From Lolium rigidum (taxonomy: Eukaryota; Streptophyta; Magnoliopsida; Poales; Poaceae): a stretch of 64,000 bases of DNA. This document shows, in pieces, positions 50,101 through 59,560 of the stretch. The stretch spans positions 216,217,837-216,281,836 of the forward strand of contig NC_061514.1 in NCBI RefSeq assembly GCF_022539505.1. The letters run 5' to 3'. The position numbers and the translations under genes were made by a program. The first letter of the stretch is position 1. Each line of letters starts with the position of its first letter. The notes beneath the pieces were generated by a model that saw only the letters and a list, made by a program, of their open reading frames with translations, did not search any database and had not been told where the DNA came from.

Positions 50101-50425
50101 GATCCTGCATCGTAAACGGCTCGATCGGAGAGCGTTGAACGAGATGGTGCGATCGAGAAAAAAAACAATGCCAAAGAGGCTGCCATCTGGGCCCTACATC
50201 CCTCGGCGGTGCGGATTTGCGTTGACTCGGCCAGCGAACCCGAGAATTCAAGATGCACCACGTCCCGGGACACCATACGCCACGTTTTGGCCGTTTTCGT
50301 CGGGCTAGGTGGCCTCAAAAACGAGAAAAAAAACGTTTTGACATGCACAACGGACAGACCCAAAATCGTCGGCCATGGTACACCAGCAACCACGGCGCGA
50401 CTTCAACTTCGTCGGCCATGGCAAC
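50101..50425. other. CACTA right subterminal region, non-coding
   Basis: GC-rich DNA with CGTCGG and CCATGGC motifs, some duplicated (GTCGGCCATGG near 50369 and 50411). It leads into the terminal inverted repeat. No gene is seen. Confidence 0.5.
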
Positions 50426-50438
50426 TTTTCTTGTAGTG
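50426..50438 (-). repeat. CACTA right terminal inverted repeat
   Basis: TTTTCTTGTAGTG is the exact reverse complement of 1427-1439. ACA at 50439-50441 is the right target duplication. Confidence 0.9.
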
Positions 50439-51311
50439 ACACCGTTGCCCATTCCTTATGCTCCTTGGTCCGATATAAGTATGGATTTCCTGCTAGGATT
50501 GCCTAGAACCAAATATGGTCATGATTCAATTTTTGTAGTGGTTGATCGATTCTCTAAAATGGCTCATTTCATACCATGCTCCCGAACGGATGATGCTTCA
50601 CATATTGCCTCCTTGTTTTTTAGGGAAATTGTGAGACTCCACGGTGTACCAAGAAGCATTGTGTCCGATCGAGATGTCAAATTCATGAGCTACCTTTGGA
50701 AGACACTAATGGCCAAGTTCAACGTCAAGCTTTTGTTCTCCTCTTCCTCACATCCACAAACCGATGGGCAAACCGATGTGGTGAACCGAAGCCTATCCAC
50801 ACTACTACGAGTGCTTGTCAAGAAGAATTTGAAGTCATGGGAAGATTGCATCCCGCATGCGGAGTTTGCCTACAACCGCGCCAAGCATTCTACAACAATG
50901 AGAAGTCCATTCATGGTCGTCTACGGGTTTGAACCACCTACGGCGATTGACCTCCTTCCTCTCCCGCTACATGAGCAAGTAAACATGAACATCGACAAGC
51001 GAGCACAATACATGAAGAAGCTACATGAAGATACAAGGGCAACAATCGAGCAACAAGTTCTTCGTCAAGCCACTAGACTCAACATGAAGAAAAATGCATG
51101 GATCTTCAATGAAGGAGACCTAGTATGGATACACCTCCGCAAGGACCGCTTCCCTCACGAAAGAAACTCAAAGAACAAGCCCCGAGGCGATGGTCCCTTC
51201 AAGGTCCTCAAGCGCATCAACGACAATGCCTACGTCATCGACATACCAACATCCAAGTACTTGGTGAGCAACACATTCAATGTGTCCGACCTCTCACTGA
51301 TGAGGACATGA
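50439..51311 (+). pseudogene. Ty3/gypsy pol, 3' part (integrase core and C-terminus)
   Basis: This resumes the frame broken at 1426. The integrase core shows [10 protein letters not shown] (first Asp) and [10 protein letters not shown] (second Asp). The usual GQTE is GQTD here ([16 protein letters not shown]), so the catalytic Glu is replaced by Asp. The C-terminal part reads [51 protein letters not shown] and FNVSDLSL, typical of gypsy integrase tails. The stop is at 51309-51311, followed 78 bp later by the polypurine tract and LTR. It belongs to the same element as 2-1426. The CACTA insertion inactivates it. Confidence 0.92.
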
Positions 51312-51389
51312 TTACCTCCGATTTGAAGGCATATCTTGGTGAAAAAGATGAGACTACGTCGAGGACGACTTCAATTCAAGTAGGGAGGA

Positions 51390-52264
51390 TGATGAGGACA
51401 TCTCTATGATAGATACAACCAATACTTCTACAACCACATCTCAGGTACATTCGTTACTAGGAATCCTTCCTGATATATATGAGAATATGATGCTGCCTAA
51501 ATCAAATGTATTTATATTGTTTAGGAATGGATCTAGCATGGACGCCTAGCATTGGATTAGGAACGTGCATGGACATGGCAGCAGACCTGCAAGGATTCGG
51601 GATGGCGTTGCAAGCGAGGATTTCAGAACATTGAAGCCACCATAGTGAAGCAACGATGCTTGGATGAATTATACAAGTTACTCCATCATAAAATTCATCC
51701 AAAAGTTATTTGTGGTGCTGCGTCACCTTATTTAATGGGTCAGGCCCATGTATTTTCGGATTAGGTATTTTAGGGGATTTTAAGAGGCCATATAAGTGGA
51801 GGAAGGCCCATTTAGGGGTGTTTTTGGCCAACCCTAGCTGGTTGGACGAAAATCCCTTGACTTCCCCATATATATCCCTCTCGTAGCCGTCATTAGAATT
51901 TGGATTTTGATTAGACTAAAAGTTAGCTATTGCTGCAACTCTCGTGTACTTCTTTTGAGGCCAACGCCCGTAACAAGACCGACTATTCGGAATCCCATAT
52001 TTATCAATAAAGCTTTAATCATACATCCACAATATATTGATTGCATTATTAGTTCTTACTTGTTCTCGGTTTCAGGTAGTAACTAAGATCCTCGTTGGTC
52101 AGGCTGATCGTGCATCCGCAAGATCAGTAACTCCCGGAGATTGTCCTAGCGATTGCATTGGCGCACGAGCTTTGCACGTGTAGTCGGATCGTCAAGCACG
52201 AACTCCACCAACAAATCGACGCTATCATACTCTCATCGAAAGATCGGCCACCTTTGCCCTATCA
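51390..52264 (+). repeat. LTR 1 of the gypsy array
   Basis: This 875-bp sequence starts TGATGAGG and ends CCCTATCA, preceded by the polypurine tract AAGTAGGGAGGA. It serves as the 3' LTR of the interrupted pol element. It is nearly identical to 52361-53235 and 56658-57531. Confidence 0.92.
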
Positions 52265-52360
52265 AGTGGTATGAGGACATGATTACCTCCGATTTGAAGG
52301 CATATCTTGGTGAAAAAGATGAGACTACGTCGAGGACGACTTCAATTCAAGTAGGGAGGA
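52265..52360 (+). other. Collapsed internal region (96 bp) between LTR 1 and LTR 2
   Basis: It holds the first 8 bases of a primer-site junction (AGTGGTAT) joined directly to the last ~88 bases of a gypsy interior (GAGGACATGATTACCTCCG to the polypurine tract). Both priming ends remain in part; all coding sequence is gone. Confidence 0.8.
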
Positions 52361-53235
52361 TGATGAGGACATCTCTATGATAGATACAACCAATACTTCT
52401 ACAACCACATCTCGGGTACATTCGTTACTAGGAATCCTTCCTGATATATATGAGAATATGATGCTGCCTAAATCAAATGTATTTATATTGTTTAGGAATG
52501 GATCTAGCATGGACGCCTAGCATTGGATTAGGAACGTGCATGGACATGGCAGCAGACCTGCAAGGATTCGGGATGGCGTTGCAAGCGAGGATTTCAGAAC
52601 ATTGAAGCCACCATAGTGAAGCAACGATGCTTGGATGAATTATACAAGTTACTCCATCATAAAATTCATCCAAAAAGTTATTTGTGGTGCTGCGTCACCT
52701 TATTTAATGGGTCAGGCCCATGTATTTTCGGATTAGGTATTTTAGGGGATTTTAAGAGGCCATATAAGTGGAGGAAGGCCCATTTAGGGGTGTTTTTGGC
52801 CAACCCTAGCTGGTTGGACGAAAATCCCTTGACTTCCCCCATATATATCCCTCTGTAGCCGTCATTAGAATTTGGATTTTGATTAGACTAAAAGTTAGCT
52901 ATTGCTGCAACTCTCGTGTACTTCTTTTGAGGCCAACGCCCAGAACAAGACCGACTATTCGGAATCCCATATTTATCAATAAAGTTTTCATCTATATCCG
53001 CAATATCTTGATTGCATTATTAGTTCTTACTTGTTCTCGATTTCAGGTAGGAATTAAGACCCTCGCTGGTCAGGCCGATCGTGCATCCGCAAGATCAGTA
53101 ACTCCCGGAGATTGTCCTAGCGATTGCATTGGCGCACGAGCTTTGCACGTGTAGTCGGATCGTCAAGCACGAACTCCACCAACAAATCGACGCTATCATA
53201 CTCTCATCGAAAGATCGGCCACCTTTGCCCTATCA
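52361..53235 (+). repeat. LTR 2 (5' LTR of the gag-only element)
   Basis: An 875-bp TG...CA repeat. It contains an ATATATATCC promoter-like box at 52841 and an AATAAA signal at 52978-52983, giving a normal order of U3 promoter and polyadenylation signal. It is followed by a primer binding site. Confidence 0.92.
52840..52850 (+). promoter_or_regulatory. LTR TATA-like box
   Basis: CATATATATCC lies about 480 bp into the LTR and is present in all four copies of this family in the window. It is a likely core promoter for element RNA. Confidence 0.4.
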
Positions 53236-53237
53236 AG

Positions 53238-53247
53238 TGGTATCAGA
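53238..53247 (+). promoter_or_regulatory. Primer binding site (initiator Met-tRNA)
   Basis: TGGTATCAGA begins two bases after LTR 2. It matches the first ten bases of the standard initiator-Met tRNA complement, then diverges. Confidence 0.85.
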
Positions 53248-54829
53248 TTTCAGGTTGCTCGGTGAGATTTTACAGTTTTACTACTGTAGATTTGTTTTTA
53301 CCTATAACCCAGAAAAAAAGCCCCACAAAAAGAAGTTAGATTAGTTCATCCTCGCCTAAAACCAGTCTTAGCCTTTTCGCTATCACCACTTTGTTTTTGT
53401 TTTGTTGAATTTTTGTTGCATCGTGTGTCGAGTTGCTGGTTTTAGTGTCGTCTTTTAGAGTTTTGAGTTCTATGCACGTTTCGTCACGTCGCTGTTTCTT
53501 TGTGTTCATCCTATCATCTTCCACCGCACTCCATCCATATTTATCTTTTTGATCGCCATCTTGTTCATCCACCACGCCGCACAATTCCATCTTTGTCCTA
53601 TTCATGTGCCGCAGTCGTTCGCCATCTCACAATCGTAGCAGATCGAGTTGGCTCGCTTGATCTGTACGAACAGCAAAGTAATACTAGGTTTGCCTGGATC
53701 ACACGGAGTTGTTTGTAATTGGAAAGTTTGGATACTCAATGATCTAGTTCCCAATAAAAATAAACAGCCGTGTATTAGTTGGTTTCGGAAGATCTTTGTG
53801 TCGTTTGGAATTTTGGCTGAGCCGAGATCGGTGCTTGATCCATATCTGCTTCCTGGTACGTGGAGAGAGAAGAAAAAAAAGTAAAAAAAAAGGAGAAGAA
53901 AAAAAAAAGCAGAAAAAAAAAGTAAGAGAAGAGAAACAGACGTTTATATTTGGAGAGAGTTGGTTGTTCGGATCTCGTTGAAAAAAAAAAGAGAGAAAAA
54001 AAAGAGAGAAAGAAAAGAAGCAGAATCGATCACGTCGGTCAGTTTGGAAATACGATTTGGTCTTTGTCTTTAAACTTCAAACCGTGATTGAGTAATACAC
54101 AGAGACCTGGCCAGTTTATGTACTATTGCAAGAAATACGGTTGTTTTGCCTTTGTTACCTCTTCCTGTTAGCGAAGAACTCTAGAGGAGCACGTTACATA
54201 CTTTGTTCGGCTGTGGTGCTGTCACTTCAGAAACATCTTGCTCAGCGCAGTCCCTGCACTGCTTGTCTGCTGTCGCTTTTTCCCACGCTGCTGCTTCTCA
54301 ACACGATCCCCCGGATCCAAGCGTATAATCAGTTCAGTTCAGCCTCGCGTCGTTGTGTAGTTGGCCGGGCTTTTGTTTCAGCACCGTGTCAGCGTTTCAG
54401 GATACAGTATCATCGCTCCGTGCTACATCTTATATCAACCGATGTTTGGCTGCCTTAAATTTTTGTTCAGTGAATACGGGATTATATCTGTGTCATAGGC
54501 TCGCGGCTCTAGTACAGTCTAATCTAGAACCAGCACTTAACAACTTTGAACGAATTTTCAGCTTTACATTAATTATTGTGGTGGTAGTTCCACATATTTT
54601 GAGCCTACCTAAAGCTCTACATATTTCTACATCGTGCGGAATACGTTCGTCTGGCAATCGCTTCGTTCAATCCTTGGAGTTACTTGATACTGCTGGTTGC
54701 CGATCACCACATCCTGAATGGTAAGAACTTGTAAGAATTTTTGATTCGCAATACTTGTGAGCGACTGACCACCACATCCTAGTAGTTAATAGGAACATAT
54801 ACTTGTGATTTGTTTCTTGTTTCCCACTA
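53248..54829 (+). other. 5' leader of the gag-only gypsy element
   Basis: No supported coding sequence. A purine-rich tract of A and G runs lies at about 53865-54025. Short frames (for example 54126-54458) show no domain. Confidence 0.6.
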
Positions 54830-56677
54830 ATGATGACAGGTTCTGAAGTTCCGAGTTGTGGGCGAACGAGTAAATCTTCCGTGCCACGAGAGATGGGACT
54901 ACTTTCAGGGGATCATGATCAGGTTATTTCTTTACCAATTTACGAGGGTAGATATAATCCTGGTGCTTATTTTGATTGGGAGTTTGAGGTTGACAATATT
55001 TTTGGATGCCATGATTTTACTGAACATGAGAAAGTAAGAACTGCTGCTAGAGTTTTTACGGGTTTGGCTTCCATTTGGTGGGATATGACTTATAAAGAAA
55101 CTGTTGATAATAAACCTACTACTTGGGGAGATTTAAAATCTGCTTTGCGACATAGATTTGTGCCTCTTTCTCATCAACGTGAAATGATCCGCAAACTTAA
55201 ACGGTTAGAACAAGGTAGTAACACCGTGCATGTTTACTATCAGGAATTTAAATTTTACATGTACCGTTGTGATATAAAGGAAATTGTGGAAAGTACTAGA
55301 ACCATGTTTTTCAACGGCTTGAACCCTGATATTAAGGTTATGTTTAAGTATATTCCTCGTTCAACTATTGGTATATATGTTCGCGCTTGTGCTTTTGAGA
55401 AACACATACAGGAAAACACGGTGGACCATTTCAACTCCTTCAAGTCATGCACACTAGCACCGGTTGTTTCTTCCAACGTTCCACGTATGAATATTGTAGT
55501 GCGAGTCGCCCAGCCACAGACTTGTGACACGTCGCTGCGAACATCTTCTACGTTGGAGTCACAAGGTAAAAATGAAGGTACTGATTTTACCCCTCCACAT
55601 GAGATTGATGAATGCATTGTTGATATTAATATACCATGTGTTGAGTTCGCTGATGATTTGGCCACACCGACTATATTAGCGGATCATACTACTGATTTGC
55701 AAGTACCATGTGATCATACCACTGAAATTATCATTGATATGACTAGCAATCTTTTGGTTGACTCTAGTTATGAGAGACCTACAGATTTGTGTGTACCATG
55801 TGCTATTTTTTGTTCCTCTATTGATATGAGTGTACAAACTAAAATTCTTGCTCCTGATAGTGCACTTTGTGACTTGGAAGATGACTCTAGTATGGATCAC
55901 ATAAAACTGGTTATGAACAATGAAGTGTTGGCTAAGATTTCGCATGCTAATTCTTTGTTTTCTGTTGTGGTGGATCCACCTATATCTTTGTCACATGCTA
56001 GAAATAAAATTGATGAACTTCCTTGTTTAAAGAGTGTCTACGCCCCCGATGTTACTTTTCATTTGATTGGGGAGTATGTCTGCAATAATGTTTTTATGGT
56101 ACATAGGATTTGCATCATGTGTGATGATTCTTATAGTTCCAATAAAACTGAATTTGTATATATGCTTTCTCATTTTGATATGACCTCCAATGTTGGTATT
56201 CATTCTATGCCAAATAACTTGCTGCAAAATTGTTTAATTCAACATGACGTGGCTAGTAAATTTGAGACCTTACATTTTGGTTTACCAACTTTGGGATGGT
56301 TTAATGATGAGCATTATAATTTGAAAGGAGTTAATATGTGCTTCACTTATATCTGCAAACTGAGTTGTGATAAATGTTTAATGGGGACTAATGAGCTTCT
56401 ACGCTACTACAATACTGGTATATGTACAAAATTAAATGGGAAACATGACAGAGCTGTTAAAACGGATGACATATACATATACCATGCATATACCTTGTCT
56501 CTTTTGTTAGCATGTTTACAGAATAAACATCGCCGAGGACGGCTTTTCTTTCAAGAAAGGGAGGATGATGAGGACATGATTACCTCCGATTTGAAGGCAT
56601 ATCTTGGTGAAAAAGATGAGACTACGTCGAGGACGACTTCAATTCAAGTAGGGAGGATGATGAGGACATCTCTATGA
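54830..56677 (+). CDS. Gag-like protein fused to a long unknown tail (non-autonomous gypsy)
   Basis: An ATG at 54830 opens 615 codons without interruption. Residues about 40-190 resemble the retrotransposon gag domain (YNPGAYFDWEFEVDNIFG, HEKVRTAARVFTGLASIWW, LKSALRHRFVPLSHQREM, VHVYYQEFKFYMYRC), the capsid-forming part. No zinc knuckle, protease or polymerase follows. About 390 residues of unrelated sequence come next, with scattered cysteines and repeated D-H-T-T and V-P-C phrases, ending in DDIYIYHAYTLSLLLACLQN. The last 35 codons are the same internal 3' sequence found next to LTR 1 and overlap LTR 3 by 20 bp. The intact frame suggests youth. The tail resembles the ORF at 30129-31758 in its last motif. 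Tail function is unknown. Confidence 0.7.
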   Translation: MMTGSEVPSCGRTSKSSVPREMGLLSGDHDQVISLPIYEGRYNPGAYFDWEFEVDNIFGCHDFTEHEKVRTAARVFTGLASIWWDMTYKETVDNKPTTWGDLKSALRHRFVPLSHQREMIRKLKRLEQGSNTVHVYYQEFKFYMYRCDIKEIVESTRTMFFNGLNPDIKVMFKYIPRSTIGIYVRACAFEKHIQENTVDHFNSFKSCTLAPVVSSNVPRMNIVVRVAQPQTCDTSLRTSSTLESQGKNEGTDFTPPHEIDECIVDINIPCVEFADDLATPTILADHTTDLQVPCDHTTEIIIDMTSNLLVDSSYERPTDLCVPCAIFCSSIDMSVQTKILAPDSALCDLEDDSSMDHIKLVMNNEVLAKISHANSLFSVVVDPPISLSHARNKIDELPCLKSVYAPDVTFHLIGEYVCNNVFMVHRICIMCDDSYSSNKTEFVYMLSHFDMTSNVGIHSMPNNLLQNCLIQHDVASKFETLHFGLPTLGWFNDEHYNLKGVNMCFTYICKLSCDKCLMGTNELLRYYNTGICTKLNGKHDRAVKTDDIYIYHAYTLSLLLACLQNKHRRGRLFFQEREDDEDMITSDLKAYLGEKDETTSRTTSIQVGRMMRTSL

Positions 56678-57531
56678 TAGATACAACCAATACTTCTACA
56701 ACCACATCTCAGGTACATTCGTTACTAGGAATCCTTCCTGATATATATGAGAATATGATGCTGCCTAAATCAAATGTATTTATATTGTTTAGGAATGGAT
56801 CTAGCATGGACGCCTAGCATTGGATTAGGAACGTGCATGGACATGGCAGCAGACCTGCAAGGATTCGGGATGGCGTTGCAAGCGAGGATTTCGAACATTG
56901 AAGCCACCATAGTGAAGCAACGATGCTTGGATGAATTATACAAGTTACTCCATCATAAAATTCATCCAAAAAGTTATTTGTGGTGCTGCGTCACCTTATT
57001 TAATGGGTCAGGCCCATGTATTTTCGGATTAGGTATTTTAGGGGATTTTAAGAGGCCATATAAGTGGAGGAAGGCCCATTTAGGGGTGTTTTTGGCCAAC
57101 CCTAGCTGGTTGGACGAAAATCCCTTGACTTCCCCATATATATCCCTCTCGTAGCCGTCATTAGAATTTGGATTTTGATTAGACTAAAAGTTAGCTATTG
57201 CTGCAACTCTCGTGTACTTCTTTTGAGGCCAACGCCCAGAACAAGACCGACTATTCGGAATCCCATATTTATCAATAAAGTTTTCATCTATATCCGCAAT
57301 ATCTTGATTGCATTATTAGTTCTTACTTGTTCTCGATTTCAGGTAGGAATTAAGACCCTCGCTGGTCAGGCTGATCGTGCATCCGCAAGATCGGTAACTC
57401 CCGGAGATTGTCCTAGCGATTGCATTGGCGCACGAGCTTTGCACGTGTAGTCGGATCGTCAAGCACGAACTCCACCAACAAATCGACGCTATCATACTCT
57501 CATCGAAAGATCGGCCACCTTTGCCCTATCA
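56658..57531 (+). repeat. LTR 3 (3' LTR of the gag-only element)
   Basis: An 874-bp TG...CA repeat preceded by AAGTAGGGAGGA and nearly identical to LTR 2. The following CTCAC (57532-57536) would be the right target duplication of the array. The left copy lies outside the window. Confidence 0.92.
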
Positions 57532-58671
57532 CTCACCCTATCATGGCGATGAGGAGATCATAGAGTCGAGGAAGAATCTTTTCCAAGGGGGGGAGATGAT
57601 ACGGGGTGGCCTTTGGACACCGCCTCCTCAAGACCGACAAGCCCTCCTCGTGGCCCAATGACACGAGCTCGAGCCAAAGCCCTACACCAAGAGGTGAATT
57701 CGCTCCTTTCCACGTATGCATTTGATACCCCCTTGGATGGCATGCTACTTCATGCAAATACCCTATGTTCAATCAGGTACATCGACCAAGACGCAAGCCA
57801 TGGAGACCAAGCCATTGGAGAGAGAGCTGGAAATGAAGAAGATGGAGCTACAGCGCCCAGCCGGAACTTCCGCCCCCGGGACCGGAACTTCCGGCCAGAT
57901 GCCTCCCAGATGCCTCCAAGATGCCCTCCAGCGCCCAGGAAAAAGCATCAGGCCGGAACTTCCGCCCCGAGGGACCGGAACTTCCGCCCCACCGGAACTT
58001 CCGCCCAAGTTCCGCCCAAGTTCCGAAATTGCGCCAAAACTCCCCTGGATGTTACTGCAAGGAAATTGGCCATTTCCGGAACTAGGCCGGAACTTCCGGC
58101 CCGACCGGAACTTCCGGCCCACAAGACCGGAACTTCCGCCCCATCGAACTTCAGCACAACAGCACTTTTCAGCGTGTAACTTATCCCTTCGCCCCCACCT
58201 TGTTGGCTCAGATCTGAGATTAGACTTGATGTGAAATTAAACCTGAGCTTTGCTCACCCTTGTGGAAACCCTACCTAGATCTTTGATCTTGTACCCACCC
58301 GGGCTCCTTGTCGACTCGTGAAGATCTCTTTGACGACTTCTACCGATTTGTTGGTCTTTTTCTTGCACTTCTACCTATTTGGTCTTTTGCTTGCACTTCT
58401 ATCAACTTTCCGGTATTTTCGCCCTTCTAGATCTCTCGGGATTCGACTTGTCGATCTCTTTGCGGGACTTCTACCGGAAGGTCTTTTCTCGCAACCTCTA
58501 TCGAGTTGGTGGTTCGGGCCAACGAGGGAAAAACGATTTGTGTGCGTGTGTGTGTTGTATCCCCACGATTCCCCTCCGTGTTCTTCGTGTTCATCGCGTT
58601 CCTCCATCTCCCCCACGAATTCCACCCAAATCCGTGAAGATCGGGCACATCCTTGGGCTTAGCCCTTATCA
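57532..58671 (+). mobile_element. 3' end of another gypsy element with its LTR
   Basis: A 65-bp coding/leader end (57532-57596) finishes with the polypurine tract AAGGGGGGGAGA. The LTR (57597-58671, TGATACGG...CTTATCA) follows. Early in the LTR is a reading stretch GPMTRARAKALHQEVNSLL, the same type of motif seen in other gypsy remnants here. The tract 57858-58145 is packed with CCGGAACTTCCG motifs. The array LTR1-LTR3 appears to have inserted into this element. Confidence 0.65.
57858..58145 (+). repeat. Cluster of CCGGAACTTCCG palindromic motifs in an LTR
   Basis: About eight copies of GGAACTTCCG occur, several extended to CCGGAACTTCCGG (palindromic except for the centre) and often followed by CCCC. 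Open frames through it give FRPxGTSA-type repeats and are probably by-products. Confidence 0.7.
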
Positions 58672-59560
58672 CACACACTTGCGCACGTAGCCGCCGACCA
58701 CGAAGCGGTAGATTGCAATCTTCTAATCCCCAATGGAACAGAAGATCACACAAACTTTCAGTAGCATAAACTCTAGATCGCAACAAATTGGAGAGTTGGG
58801 GAACAATAGTTTTGCTTAGCAAACAACTATGAACTAGGGTTTATCTTAAACATGGTCTAAAGCAGCTAGGGGGGCGTCCTGGGCACTTATATAGGCGTCC
58901 GGGACGACTTCTGGTCGAAAAGATACAAGAATAACCGACCCAAAATAGATCTGGTCGAGACAGACTCGGACACGGCCGATCTGGGGGCCAGTCGGCCGGG
59001 CCTGGGACCGGGCTGGCCGGTTCAAACCGGGCCAGGGACTGGGTGGAAACCGGGTTCTAAAATTGTGGCGCAGTAGCCTCTCCGGTTGGCATCAGCAGGG
59101 CGCCCGGTTGGCGCCTGGGTGGATCCGGTCTGCCGCCCGGTTGGACCGGGCGCGCCGGTGTGACGGCCGGTCTGACCGGGTGCTGGGCCGGCCTGGACTT
59201 CCTCTTCTCCTCTCGCGCATGCCTCCCGCTCCTCCCTCGCGCGTCCATGAGATATCTTCATGTCCAGCTCCATGTCCAGCTCCACGTCCATCTTCACGAC
59301 CAGCTGCTCCTCTCCTCCTCGTGCGATGCTTGTCTCCTCTTGATACCTGATGATACATAAGTAACAGGACTTAGGTAGTATAAAGTTCTCATCAATCAAA
59401 GTATCGTTTAGGAACAAGTTCACCTGTTGTTTAAGTAGCTTCGCACGAGCCCTTGTAATTGGTCCAATCTGAACTCAATTGGACTTGAGCTTCACAGCAA
59501 GGTTCATCTTCATTTGGTAATGACGGAGGTAGTGGTGTAGTAGGGATGTCCTCATCATTT
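58672..59560 (-). mobile_element. Minus-strand gypsy remnant: pol end and LTR/U3
   Basis: On the minus strand from 59560, a GPITRARAK-type stretch homologous to 45912-46075 continues as LLKQQVNLFLND. It leads into a GC-rich CCGG-repeat segment (59000-59180) and then TATATAAG (58886-58893), which looks like an LTR promoter with downstream leader to 58672. It is cut by the LTR ending at 58671. The ends are not defined. Confidence 0.5.
58886..58893 (-). promoter_or_regulatory. TATA box in gypsy remnant LTR
   Basis: The minus strand reads TATATAAG within GCCTATATAAGTGCCC, a typical LTR promoter context. Confidence 0.4.

Larger units (their letters stand above)
1427..50438. mobile_element. CACTA (En/Spm) transposon of about 49 kb with nested insertions, no transposase seen
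   Basis: Left terminus CACTACAAGAAAA (1427-1439) and right terminus TTTTCTTGTAGTG (50426-50438) are perfect reverse complements. The direct repeat ACA lies immediately outside both ends, which is the 3-bp duplication CACTA elements make. Removing the element plus one ACA restores a continuous gypsy pol frame. Both ends carry subterminal repeats and CGACGA-type motifs, as expected for binding of a TnpA-like protein. No TNP2 transposase is recognisable, so the element looks non-autonomous. It carries captured gene fragments, a large satellite array, two LTR retrotransposons and a solo LTR. The length includes a 100-N gap of unknown true size at 43188. The alternative, two different CACTA ends juxtaposed by assembly, would not predict the matching ACA and restored frame. 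Confidence 0.85.

Noticed and set aside
49374..50393. A 339-residue minus-strand frame near the CACTA right end
   Set aside because: It reads through the 133-bp subterminal minisatellite, giving repeated peptides of the same unit; no domain.
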